NCBI GenBank assembly: GCA_025716815.1
Contig: JAIXMN010000020.1
Span: forward strand, 682,001 to 746,000
Origin: Dichotomocladium elegans
Taxonomy: Eukaryota; Mucoromycota; Mucoromycetes; Mucorales; Lichtheimiaceae
Length of the DNA: 64,000 nucleotides
Direction of reading: 5' to 3'
A program made the position numbers and the translations under genes. Positions 45,901-57,340 of the stretch are shown here, piece after piece. The notes beneath the pieces are model-generated. The model saw only the letters and a list, made by a program, of their open reading frames with translations. It was not told the DNA's origin and made no database searches. Each line of letters starts with the position of its first letter. The stretch's first letter is position 1.

Positions 45901-48127
45901 ACCAGGATAACTCAATATTTTAGTTTCTGATGTCTAACCATTGGTAAAAGGAGCTTAGCTTTGAAGTGAGTTATAAGTAGCTGTAGATGTTGAAGGGCTA
46001 AAAAGTTTCGGTATTTAAGGACCATTTCCAACGATTGTGTTAGGAACGTTGTGTTTCAGGTTTTTCAAATCATGTCTGTTTTCACCCGCTGGTGAGCCTC
46101 CATAATCCACAAAGCCAGTGCTTTTTGGTGAGGTTGGCAGTGTTCTGAATGCTATTATCCAATTACTTTCCGCTGCAGAAATGGGAAGACGGTAACAAGA
46201 AGTTTTCAAGCTCTGTGCCAATTAAAGCATCAGCATGTGATGAAAGTCGTGTATCAAAAGGAGTATAGTATGATCCTTGATTTCCTATAAATAACAGACA
46301 GTTGAGGAATCTGCTTTCTTCATTAACTACATCCCCACCCGCTCTTCCATGGTCTTATCCGGTATGATCACTAGTATACTAAATTCTTTTATTGCAATCC
46401 AACATCCACTGTTCTTTGTAGATTAATCCATCGTACCAGTACTTGATGAGCCATGGAAGAGAGGAGATCCTGGATACCCTTCCGATCCTTCTGCTCCTTT
46501 TCGCTACGGCCTTTTGACCCACTTCTATCCTTTCATGCCTTTTCGTCGCCGCCGCCACTGGTCTTTTCTCCTGTCGCTGCTGGCCTCCTCCACATCTTCC
46601 GTCCAGGTTATCGCCAGGACACCCATACTGCTCTTCGGAGGTAAGTTAAAGGGCATGGAGAAGAGGTATTGTTAACATTGCTCCAATCCGTGGATCCCAA
46701 TCGTTTTGCGCATTGATACGACGACTTTATACACTCCTATGCGTCACTATTTTGTATTTTGTACGCTATTGTTTTTGGAAAATAAAGTAGATAACTTACC
46801 ATGTAAGAAGTGATAATTCTTGGTGGCACCTCGTAAGGTTTCCGAGTTACGTAACCCACACGCGTTGATTGGCATATGACAATAATGTTGGTTGCCACTA
46901 TCACACGTGCGCGTATGCTTTCCATCCCCCTCCTTATTATTTTCTTTGGCAGAAACGGGATTTACTTCAAAGTCTACTATACTAGCCTATCGTGGGTATA
47001 GACAATTATCAACACGGCGATTCCACAGATGACAAGGAAAATGAATAACAAAGAAGAAAGGCAGCATCATTAACGTGTAGGACAACTCATTGCAATGTCT
47101 ACCCTTCGGCTTTGCGAAATCTGTTGGGGTATTTTTTTTTGTTGCGGGTACATTTCCATTTTTTTCGCAATGGAAATAAAGCAACTGCCAGCATATGCCT
47201 TTGCGTTCTGCGCAAGTTGCACCCCAAAAGGGGTCCCCTTTCCGTCCCGAATAAACCCAGCCAACCACAGAGTTTTACGATTTTATTTCTATCAGGATGA
47301 CATGTTGGGAAACACCAGAGAGGGATAGATGTACATGTGTACATCTACTCTTCACTCACCTATTGCCCGGTCTCCAAGGCCCTGGCCCGGCGGATCTCTT
47401 TGTAGATGGAGATGCAACAGTGATATATATACCGAGGAAAGGCCGCGGTTGGGGGAGTGGTTGGATGGAGATCGTGTGGAGACCATGCGAGCATGACATC
47501 CAAACGATTGGAGCGTGTAGTTTTGCCAGAAAAAAATTATCGCGTTGGCGGGAGTGTCATTAATGGGGGAGGAGGAGGAGGAAAGAGCCGCATGTTATGT
47601 ATTACTTATTTCACCAGACTTGTGAAACGGCTGTGGAAGTTCGGGAAGCTGGTGCTGAGCGAGGGAGAAAGCAAGACTCCCGCAATGGACCAACTCCACA
47701 CACCGCATCTTTAAGCGGAAAGGAAGGATACCTACCCGAGCGGGCGTACATACATCGTCTTTTGGGCGTCTACTTTAAACTTTTGTTCTGATTGGTTGAA
47801 GAATACTGGAAGAGCTAAAAAAGGGAAAGGCATCAATTGACCCTGTCCGATATTACCTAAACCTTTGACTATGTTACAACTACTGACCTTGTGTTTTTCC
47901 CATTGCAACGGGATCCTGCGGAAATCATCTGCTCCTTCTCTCGTCCCGGAGTTCGTCTATATATAGTGGCCTTTTCTTCTCTCTTACATAGCAGAGCCTT
48001 TATATACTATACCTGCGTTGACACCAACGGAATAAGGGTCGACCTCTTTCATTATAAAATTTACCAGTTCACGCTCCTTCTCTGTTGTTCACTTCCCGTT
48101 CCTTCCTCAGCAATCCATATTCCTATC
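45901..48127. other. Gene-poor region upstream of hexokinase
   Basis: About 2.2 kb. A coding-looking stretch near 46449-46640 (GDPGYPSDPSAPFRYGL, then an Arg-rich, hydrophobic run) has an in-frame stop and no start, so it is not called. A TATA-like TCTATATATAG lies at 47957-47966, 160 bp before the hexokinase start. No other feature is supported. Confidence 0.4.
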
Positions 48128-50019
48128 ATGGCAACCACCGCGACAGCTGCTACCACAGCCAGCACATCCCTATCCTCACATTCGAGGCTTGTTCGCTCCT
48201 TTCTTCGCATGTTTCGCAGCGGTAACAAGCAATACCATCATCAAAAGCAACTACAGCCACATTCCTTCGTCCACAATGGCTCCAATAGCAGTACAACAAA
48301 AGTCAGTGGCAATGAAGATATTGACCACCACTCTCTTATCGCAAGAAAAGAAGCTGCCACCGGCACTATTCCAGTACCTACCGATCATGCCAAATCAAAA
48401 GGCTTCTGCGCGACCGTCCAGCGACAACTCGTCGATGCTGAACCGATTCTTGCAGAGCTAGAGCAGACATTTATGATATCTAAAGAAAAAATGAACGAGA
48501 TTATCGCTCGGTTTGTAGAAGAAATGAAAAACGGCCTAGACCACGAAAACGCCACATGTAAATATCCAGCAATTGGGGATTTTTGATCTGATGTTATATG
48601 ATGCCCAACCGATGGTTTCTTTGTTTTTCTTTTTCCAGTGGCCATGATCCCGACCTTTGTCTCTGGCCGTCCTACAGGTACGGAGACCGGCCGGTACCTT
48701 GCACTTGATTTAGGCGGTACGAACCTGCGCGTCTGCGAAGTAAAGCTCAAGGGCGCCGGCAACTTTGAGATCCAGCAACAGAAGTACAAAGTTTCCCCGG
48801 AGCTCAAGGCTGGCGAGATGCGCGACCTGTGCGACTTTATTGCGGACTGCGTCGACAGCTTCATTGCTGAGAAGGAGGGCAGCATTGACGACGAGCCTCT
48901 TCAGCTCGGCTTCACATTCTCCTTCCCGGTCTTCCAGACATCTATCAACCGCGGGTTACTCAAGCAGTGGACGAAGGGATACGCTTGCAAGAACGCGGTT
49001 GACAAGGACGTTGTCGTGTCGCTTCAGGATGCCTTCTTGCGGAAAAATGTCCCTGTTAATATTGCCGCTGTAAGCTTCCCGGCAGGAAGGGGGTGGAGTC
49101 CGTCATGATGCATATAATCCATTCATGTTTTCTCACACACAGTCTACTAGCTCGTCAATGACACGGTGGGTACTTTGATGGCACTCAGTTATGGCAAGCC
49201 CGAGACGGCCATGGGCGTCATCTTTGGAACTGGCACTAATGCGTGTAAGGAGAGGGCCGAGCTTGTAAAAAAAAAAAACCAGAGAAATAACGTTTTTGGG
49301 TAGGTTATTACGAGAAAATCACTAACATCACCAAATGGCAAGGCGGCAAGACTGCCTTTGAGGATATGGTCGTCAACACTGAATGGGGTGCTTTTGACAA
49401 TGAGCGAAAAGTGTTGCCGGTCACCATCTATGACCGCAAGCTGGATCGGGAATCCATCAACCCACGCTTCCAGATCTTTGAGAAAATGATCTCGGGCATG
49501 TACCTCGGTGAAATTACCCGCAACTGTATACTGAATCTCATCGATCGGCAGGTCTTATTTGATGGTAACTCAAGTCAAGAATTCAATGAGCAGTATGCGT
49601 TTGAGACGGCATACATGTCTCTCATCGAGGTCGACAAGACTGCTGGGTTGGAGGAAACCCAGCATGTTCTCGAAGAAGTCCTTAACATTCCTCAGACCTC
49701 GTTGCAAGACCGCCAGATCGTTCAGACCATCTGTCGTTTGGTAGGTCATCGTGCAGCTCGCCTCTCTGCATGTGGGCTTGCTGCCGTTCTCCAGGTTTCG
49801 GGTGCTCTCCATGAGGGCTGCACCATCGGCATTGACGGATCTCTTTATGAGCATTACCCCGGATTCGACAGCAATATGATGCAGGCATTAGTGGAGCTCT
49901 TTGGGTCCGACATTGAGAACAAGGTCGTTTTTTCGCTGGCCCGCGACGGATCCGGGCTTGGTGCGGCCATCGTAGCCATGATTGCTCACAAGGCTGCTCA
50001 GCATTCATCTGATTTATGA
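48128..50019 (+). CDS. Hexokinase
   Basis: Phosphorylates glucose and other hexoses with ATP, the first step of glycolysis. Four exons, 48128-48557, 48639-49069, 49151-49244 and 49304-50019, join in phase to 556 aa. Motifs: AMIPTFVSGRPTGTETGRYL, ALDLGGTNLRVCEVKL (phosphate 1), LQLGFTFSFPVFQTSINRG (sugar binding), LVNDTVGTLMALSYGKPE with the catalytic Asp, GVIFGTGTNACYYE (phosphate 2), NTEWGAF, and VFSLARDGSGLGAAIVA. The first about 75 residues form a Ser/Gln/His-rich, basic extension (HSRLVRSFLRMFRSGNKQYH) not present in most hexokinases. That extension may be regulatory or a targeting signal (inference). All catalytic motifs are intact. Confidence 0.96.
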
Positions 50020-50310
50020 GCCCACGAATACCATATACATACAGAACAAAACCCCTCCCTTTTCCATTTCTCTTCCTCGTCGTACAGCAATGATCGCTGA
50101 TAATAAATTCTTGGGTGTTTTCTTTTTTCTTTTACCATTATTTCCTCCCTCTCCCTCTCTCTCCTAGTACTGTAATGAACACATTCGTGAGGCATGCTGA
50201 CAGTGGATATCCTTGTCCCTACAAACAATCTCTACTTTCTTTTGCTTGGGACATAAAGAACTAATGCCCGGTCGTGTCCTCCACTGCATAGAGGGCCCGC
50301 ATGGAAAGTT

Positions 50311-50602
50311 TTGACGCGTCCCGTCGCCACTACACGTCAATCCGTACAGTCCTGTTTCCGCAGAGCTTATGCCACCGAGCAGCCGCATAATCGGACACAA
50401 GCATCACGGTCGTCGCTTATTTCGCGCCAGACTGCAAAGGAATGGAAAGATTTAACAACTCCCCAGAAAGGTACCTACTACCTCTCCTTAGGAATTTCTC
50501 CTTCCCCACGACGAGACTAGACCCCATGTCAACAACCCCCATCACCATACACCTTACACCCAGCGGGAGGAATGGCAGATATTTTGGCGCACACACACAC
50601 AT

Positions 50603-50636
<34 letters not shown>

Positions 50637-51348
50637 CTAAAAGGCTAGTCAAAACAATATAGTGGTTGCGGCCTCCAAGGTCACGGTCAATTTGGGTGTG
50701 ATTGCGACCGGCTTTGTTGTCACAGGCACATTGCTTTACTTTATTGGATCCGAGCTCTTTGGTTCAGATAGCACAACGTCCATTTTCTCGCATGCGGTCG
50801 ATCGTATCACGACACATCCTGAGGTTTGTTAAGTGGATGGCTAAATAAAGAAATGGGCAGTCGGGGCGAAACGCATTTTGGGGGTGGCCGAAAACTGAAT
50901 CCTTTTAAAGCTCTCTGAGATCTTGGGTTCACCCATCAAGGCACACGGTGAACCGAGCAGACGACGGAACCGTCGTGTGCAACACCAGATTGTAGAAGAT
51001 GCACAGGGTCAGCCTCATCTGTTCATGCGCTTTTACGTGGAAGGACCCAACACACAGGGTACAGCCATGCTGGTAAGTTCATTTCTATGCAGAGACGGAT
51101 GGAAGAGACGCGTGGCTGAACCCAGGGCATTTTTTTCTTCTTCTTCTTCTTCCGGGTCACTTCATTTAGGAAATGGTCAAGGTAACGTACATAACGCCAA
51201 GGCGGTCATGGGACGCATGCATATTGCGAGACTAACAGGAGGGAGACGATGATAGGATGAAAAGGGAGGTTGGGAATACAAACGCTTCTTTGTGGATGTG
51301 CCTGGCCAGGGCTATCCTTCGCGTCGCTATTTTATCGAGGGACAATAA
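50311..51348 (+). CDS. TIM21: Mitochondrial import inner-membrane protein Tim21
   Basis: Subunit of the TIM23 presequence translocase linking to TOM. The frame runs TRPVATTRQSVQSCFRRAYA (presequence-like, Arg/Ser rich), then TAKEWKDLTTPQK, membrane segment VIATGFVVTGTLLYFIGSEL, LSEILGSPIKAHGEPSRRRN, HLFMRFYVEGPNTQGTAMLE, and ends GWEYKRFFVDVPGQGYPSRR, YFIEGQ. Exons end at 50470 and continue 50663-50823, 50911-51072, 51170-51181 (12 nt, EMVK) and 51256-51348; phases fit. No ATG exists in frame between the upstream stop and the first exon: the listed start is only the first supported codon. A 5' exon, a sequencing error, or a non-ATG start would explain it. Confidence 0.85.
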
Positions 51349-51583
51349 AAGTGGGAGGATTAATAAAAATATGATTTCCATTGAAATGGTAAAATATACG
51401 GTAATGAGGTTGTGTAGAAGGGGAGGCGGTGGATTGGGACGAAGGAATCTGCTGCTACTACTTCTATGACCGATACAGATCTATCGCTGCGAAAAAAATG
51501 GAGAACAAAACAAGAAGGAAACAATAGAGAGAGAAGCGTGCGCGTGTGTGTGAGTGTAATTAGCTGACTTTTCTCTCTCGTTT

Positions 51584-53139
51584 TTACTTGTTGAACGTAA
51601 AGCCTCTCTTCTTCGTCGACTTTTCCGGCGTAATTGGCCTGCCAGACTCCAGACGGCGCTTCTTTTCCTCAAGCTCCAGGCGCTGCTTCTCGAGGGCCTC
51701 CTTCATCTGCTTGTGGCGAGCGTAGAGCTCTTCTTCCGAATGCTTGAGCTTCTGTTCCTTTTCCTTCACCTTGGCCTGGAAGACGGCTCGCATCTCGGCC
51801 TCCATCTTTGACAGCTTCTGCTCGTGGGCCAGGCGCTCTTCCTCCATCTTTTGGATGGGATTGACTTCCTTGAAGACGGTAGGATCCTGCTGGATGCCCA
51901 TGGCAGTTAACTTCTCGGTACGGTAGTTCTCGTACAGAATATTGTTGGTATATTCCTTGAGCTCCTCCATATGGGTGCGGATGAGCATCTGTCGCAGCTT
52001 GACAAAATCACAATGCTCCTCATTGTCGACCTCAATGATACCCCAGGGGTACTTGCGGCCGCGCACGCGTCGGCCGTTCACCTCAAACTCCTTATCGGAT
52101 CCAACCACTGCAAAGGGAATCTTGGACATGATCTCGCGGTTCTCGGTGATCGTCTCTTCATCATCAAGCTCGTAAGTTGGGGCCTGGAAGATCTGGATCT
52201 TGTGGAAATTGATGTCCGCAAGGATGCGCTGCTTGAAGGCAGCAATCTCTTCCTCCGTAAGCGTATCCGCCTTGGCAACAACCGGAATCAAGTTGACACG
52301 TGTGTGGAGGCGGCGCATAAATTCAATGTCCAAGGGCTTCAAGCTAAAGTTTTTTTTCTTTAATGCTCGCATCGCTTTCTTATCTTTTGCCGTTCGACTT
52401 ACGCGTGACCAGTCGGAGCGATGAAGTAAAGGCAGGCGTGGATACGATTGTCGACCATGCGTCGACGATTGACGCGGTTCTCTTGCTCGAGATACGCGTC
52501 GAAACGAGACTCGATATCGTCCAAGATGGGTTTCCAGCTACAAACGAGAAAAAATACAGCGTTAGACCATTGTCACTGACGTTGATGCTTCCATATCTAC
52601 CTTTGCTCATTGTTGACAAAGTCACCAAACCCGGGAGTGTCAACCACCGTCAAGCGCAGCTTGACGCCATTCTCTTCAATATCGGCCGTGATCGACTGGA
52701 TCTCGACGGTCTGAGGCGTTTCGTGAGTGGGCTCGACGTTTTGCTTGGGGGGGTAGAGGCTAGTGTTGAAAAGAGTGTTGACAAGAGTTGATTTACCGAG
52801 GCCGGATTCACCTTTTATCGGGGAATGTCAGCACGAGTTCAAGCTATTCATCAGTAAATATACACACCAACAACCATGGCAGTGAACTGGAAACCCTTTT
52901 TCACCGACTTGCGGTGGACTTGGTTGGGAAGATTAGCGAAGCCGACATAGCCAGTGAGCTTCTTGCGAACAACTTCAATCTAGAGATTAAAAGGAAAAAG
53001 GGAGGCCGCGTTAAGATGGTAGTAGGAGGGGATGATGACAGGACAGCATACTGAGGATGGGGCACCGTTGGGTTGTTCAGCTGAAAGATAGCGTTGAGAA
53101 TGGATTACCAAGCGGATAAGAGGATGACTTACTGGTCAT
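51584..53139 (-). CDS. CDC3: Septin, Cdc3/AspB-type
   Basis: GTP-binding cytoskeletal protein of septa and growing tips. Start ATG at 53139: the first coding bases are ATGACCA directly before GTAAGT, then short exons give [18 protein letters not shown] and [21 protein letters not shown]-loop [88 protein letters not shown] and the septin-unique [18 protein letters not shown] segment (here [20 protein letters not shown]) follow. A C-terminal coiled coil ([20 protein letters not shown]) ends [10 protein letters not shown]. The P-loop and switch sites are intact. The Cdc3/AspB assignment rests on the [10 protein letters not shown]...RKSV motif. Confidence 0.95.
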
Positions 53140-55106
53140 GATGTAGAGCTGAATGGGAGAATCGGGAGAATGTATAGGTGATTGGAAAGGAGTGTCTGCT
53201 CGGGTTAATGGTTTGAAAACAAAAGGGAGAGAAGGTGCGCGGGGTGGGGAGTGGGGGTCCAGAGTGATTAGCGCACCCGTCCGGGCAGTCAGTTGTTGCA
53301 CAAGTATGAATTGGATAATTTCCATAACGAGTTCTGGGCTCCATGGCACTCTACCAAGAGTGTACAAGTCGCTTGCCTTACTCGACCAAACGTGTTTCTT
53401 GTAACCATACTGGTCCTACTCGTCTTCTCGATCGCCCTCCTGCTATGTTGCCATCAGTACCATCGACGATCTGCTTCGTTTCGTGTTCATCTCGTCGTCC
53501 CCATTCTCAGTCGTCTCTTTCAAGTCGCAGACGGTTCAATGATCTTTTGTTTCCTGCCGAGTGCGCGGGAGAAAGAAGATAGGAAAGGGCTTCATGATCT
53601 ACGGAGTGTCACAGAAACTTCAGCCCGTTTTATTAGGCACCCACATTCCAAACTAACGCACCCACTGATGGCAAACTGCCTGTTGCGGCCGGCGTGTACT
53701 AGCAGAAAAGCGCACGTACACACAATATCCAGAGCATAGGGATACTACTATTACATTCATCGATTGACCATCCCAGATGCCTCGTTATGTAATGCATCGT
53801 ATGAGGGATAACCTCCAAGACAACCCTGGCCTTTTGCACGTGTGCGGTGGATTAAAACTACCTTTATAATATACTCAGGCTGGCAGTGGTGCGCATGCAT
53901 GAGTTCATACTTTCTGTCGTTGTTTTCTGAGCTTTCTTTCTTCTTCGTTTTCACCCGTCTCCATGAGATAGATGGGGCTGCCTTGAAGATACAGGTATCT
54001 CGGATTAGCACGCTATCAAGTGTTGTGAATGATGCCGAACGTAACAGGTCTACAGTGAGGTAGGTATAAATAGAGTGCGGATCTTGAAAAAATAAAGCGC
54101 TTGGGATAAGACGCCGCTCAATGTCCTGCTGGATCAAAACCCCAAGCAGGAAACGGATTAAGTTCGAACAGGCTCAATGCTTCTTTGCAAGAATATATAA
54201 AAGACTACATCTTTCGGACCTTTCTATATATTTTTACGAGCAAAAAGAACCATGTCGGTACGGAAGCGATGCAGCATAGCTATATCCCCAAGGTAACCTG
54301 GGTGGGTATGTGACACACAATGTGCTAGATAAGAGGAAGTCTACACATGTTTGATAAAATAGTGGGAGAAAGAAAGAGAGGACGCAACCCAATTTTGCCT
54401 GGATTGCACTGTGACTAATAAACCGATAAAGGTAAAATTACTATTGAATCCGCTGTATGATCTCGCCTTCATTTTGTGCAACTCTCTGCTGATAGGATCC
54501 CATTTCATCGTTGGATCAGCCCGGGGAGCAGATTTGCTCGGAGGAGCCAGGTGCAACATCGTGTCCTACCGGATCAAACAATCAGCAAGTGGAAAACGTA
54601 CACACGCACAGGCACATACACAAATCCCCCTTGTACGTGTGTGTATCGATGCGTAGAAAATAGGAACAAGTGGCTCGAAGAGGGATGTGAATAGCCATTG
54701 CACTTCCGTAAAATGCAATGGCATGAACGTTGCACAAGTAAAATGCAACTCGCTCGTATAGGCCATAATTCCCTCCTCTTCCTCCTCCGCCGTCACCGGT
54801 TCATCCACCTCCTTTTTTTTTTCTCACATCCAACAAGAATAACCTGATCCGATAACCGAGCAGATCAAAGATGAAAACGCTGCGAGCACAAGCCTTTCAT
54901 GCTTAGTACACAGAAATACCAGAACGCCACATCCAGTGGGGACTGATTGGCACAACAAGTTATTTCCTTTCTGGGCTTGTCGGGAAATAGGCCCGTTAAA
55001 TAAATAGCCAAGAGTGGGATTAGATCAAAGAGCAAGATCTACCTTTTCTCTTTTCCTTTATCCTCTCTTCCGTCCATCGCCCTTTCCTCCTCACTCACAG
55101 CGCGCT
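53140..55106. other. Gene-poor region
   Basis: About 2 kb. A plus-strand frame at 53293-53739 begins at a TTG, has a hydrophobic stretch (VFLVTILVLLVFSIALLLCC), and no homology I recognise; not called. Short frames elsewhere only. Confidence 0.4.
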
Positions 55107-55468
55107 ATGACCATCCACTGCAAAAAGCTTTCTCTATACGACTCCCTTCCCATGCTGGACTCCTGGAATTCCAACAAAGTCGTTCCCTCCAAGAGCGAGT
55201 GTCCTATTCGCCCCAGACCCCCGCGTCAAGCCGTTTCCTTCTCCAGCGATCCGCCCTGCGTCCACTACATTAAGCGGACCCACCAGCAAGACGGCGATAA
55301 ACCTCGACGGCCAGCGATGAAGAGATCAAATACCACTGGTAAACGATGAACCTCCTCATTCGGTACATGACTTAATTAGGCAAGTTTCACTGACTCCCAT
55401 TCTTTTGCTCAGGTTCATTGAAATCCATGATGAAAAACCTACTTTCCCAGACCAGCCCTCGCCCGTGA
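55107..55468 (+). CDS. Small basic protein with VSFSSDPPCVHY motif
   Basis: The first exon from ATG at 55107 encodes MTIHCKKLSLYDSLPMLDSW, PRQAVSFSSDPPCVHYIKRT and a basic Pro/Arg tail; it is followed by an intron ending about 55411 and a short second exon, SLKSMMKNLLSQTSPRP, for about 95 aa. The (K/R)x(V/I)xF-like VSFSSDPP segment followed by VHY is a recurrent motif in small mucoralean proteins as I recall, and resembles phosphatase-docking sequences, but no function can be assigned. Phases join (acceptor TTTGCTCAG). Confidence 0.6.
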
Positions 55469-55557
55469 ATTCCCTCCCCTTTGTATCATATACGTTTTAT
55501 CTATTAATGACTTTTTAATTGCCCCATCTCTCTATCATTTTACTACCACCTTCATCC

Positions 55558-56066
55558 CTATCGACTGGTTTTCTTAGCGACGTCGGTGGATATGGCCTTA
55601 TTCAACTTCACCAGCTAATTAAAAACATGAGTTCAGTTATTTTTTCGGTCATGCAATCATGTGCCTCGATTTACCTCAACCCGTGCTTGCTTCTCTGTTT
55701 CACTTGCTTTGAGCCGTTGGGTTCTAAGGATTTTAAGATTCCGTTCTAAAGTCTCATCCATTGCCTCTTCCTCTTTGTATAAGGCCACTAAACATGGGAT
55801 TTCGTTATTTCGTCGCCCGTTTTTTTCTTTTTTAACGTAATAACTCCTGTCTTACCAAGTGGGTTTGCCTTTTTTTCTTTGGAGACTTGTCTTGCTTTCG
55901 CTCGCTGTTGTCGGCCGTACCGAATCTCGTACTTGATCTTCTTGATTCCATTCTTTGTCGTGGGTAGCGTAACGCGCTTGGGTTCCTCCGATTCCCACTT
56001 TCGTTTCTCGGTATTTTTTGATTTTAACAAGAGATCAAGTGATTGTTTAGCTAATCGGCTTGACAT
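55558..56066 (-). CDS. Small basic nucleolar-type protein, unrecognised
   Basis: Three exons join in phase on the minus strand: MSSRLAKQSLDLLLKSKNTE through NGIKKIKYEIRYGRQQRAKA, KEKKANPL; then VALYKEEEAMDETLERNLKI, TQRLKASETEKQARVE; then LVKLNKAISTDVAKKTSR and stop at 55558. About 125 aa, very Lys/Arg/Glu rich, with predicted helices and no transmembrane segment. The composition suggests an rRNA-processing or nucleolar protein (inference). I do not recognise a named family. Confidence 0.62.
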
Positions 56067-57340
56067 GGAGACGTTATTTTGGGGAGAGAGAGAAAAAAAA
56101 AGTTAGGGATAGAATTTCCAAAAGCAGGCGGAACCGATAATTTTATTGGGCTCTGAACATACCAGCCCGTTTTCTTTTTTGTCACGCGGCTGCCGCTTTT
56201 GCAACATCCAGGCCATGTCAGCAAGCGATTGCCTTACTTTGCCATCTCCACATGGTCGCCCTTATGTTTTGCTTCGAAGCACTGCAATTCACCCAACCAA
56301 CCAGTCAAGCGGTGCTGCGACCTAACCTGTTGCTGATTAGCTTTCTGACATGGACAGTCATTCAAAAATCTTTACATGGCATCTTTCGTCTTGCGCATCA
56401 GTAAAGGAGACACGAGGGCTCACAGACCACTCACGAATAGCAACAGAAAGAACACTAGAGCTGAATCATACGTACCGGTTAGGGAGCTTTTAACGCTAGA
56501 ATCATCATCCCGTCTCTCTCTCGCGGACTAGAATGCCCTACGATTCATAACCACGGGTGCATACACGGAACGAGAGCAGGGTTGTCTGGAATACCTTCGG
56601 GCCAATCGAGGTGATCTTGAGGAGTAAGGTCTACTACGATATATGTGTGTGATAGATCCTTGATAGCTCGCTCTGCAGGTGATCCTATCATTTCCAGCAG
56701 ACCGAACTATGGAAACGTAAAAAAGGATAAGAAGAATAGCTCAGGGTATCGTCAGCGAATTGGGATTCCAACGTCAATCATCGTATTATCAGGATGAAGT
56801 AACTATCGTTCATACGAGGGCTTGAAATGCTTTGGCGGTCTTGAAGAAGGCTGGCTTTTAGAAACGTGACTTATGACGATACCCAAAGTTTAAAGGACTT
56901 GGTATTTCTGTTCTGTTGCACAAGATCATGCGCCGTTCGTGCGTCAATATGATGAGAAGCAGGTGAAGGCCCCCCCCAATGACAGAGAAAAGCGGTTGGG
57001 AGTATCCGAATAGGTCAACCCATTACCATCAGCAATTTAGTTAAACCGGTCATATCAGCGGATAAAATAAAGTCGGTTATGCAGCTTGGCACCTTCCAAT
57101 GGGTCAAGATTATGAGACATTTGCCTGAATGTTCCCAAGGCAACCAAGGTTGCAAGTGTGCGTTTGGATGGTCTTGATGATCCATCAAAAGAGATAAAGC
57201 ATGCTGGATGCTCTCCCTTTCTCTCTCTCTTTCCCGGGCGTGCGCACGCGAGTGCCTTCTTTCATACGTCATCAATGAATTTTTAATTCTAACAGAGCAG
57301 AGTCCCCTCGGCCCAATCCCAGCTCTTTGCTTTGTTCACA
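56067..57340. other. Intergenic region containing one isolated coding-looking exon
   Basis: About 1.3 kb upstream of the THI5-like gene. Apart from the candidate exon at 56545-56706 (own entry), only short frames are present. Confidence 0.35.
56545..56706 (-). CDS. Isolated C-terminal exon of an unrecognised gene (possible pseudogene)
   Basis: A minus-strand block of 162 nt reads FGLLEMIGSPAERAIKDLSH then TYIVVDLTPQDHLDWPEGIP, DNPALVPCMHPWL and a stop, preceded by a plausible splice acceptor (TTTCCATAG). Composition and flow look like real coding sequence, but no upstream exon was recognised. It may be the tail of a gene with unseen exons or a relic. Family unknown. Confidence 0.35.
   Translation of the reverse strand, partial: FGLLEMIGSPAERAIKDLSHTYIVVDLTPQDHLDWPEGIPDNPALVPCMHPWL

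Noticed and set aside
46449..46644. Coding-looking segment with Arg-rich and hydrophobic run
   Set aside because: An in-frame stop precedes it and no ATG or donor/acceptor pair connects it; too weak to call.
53293..53739. Plus-strand frame with a hydrophobic segment, starting at TTG
   Set aside because: No ATG, no homology, and it lies in the upstream region of the septin; likely spurious.
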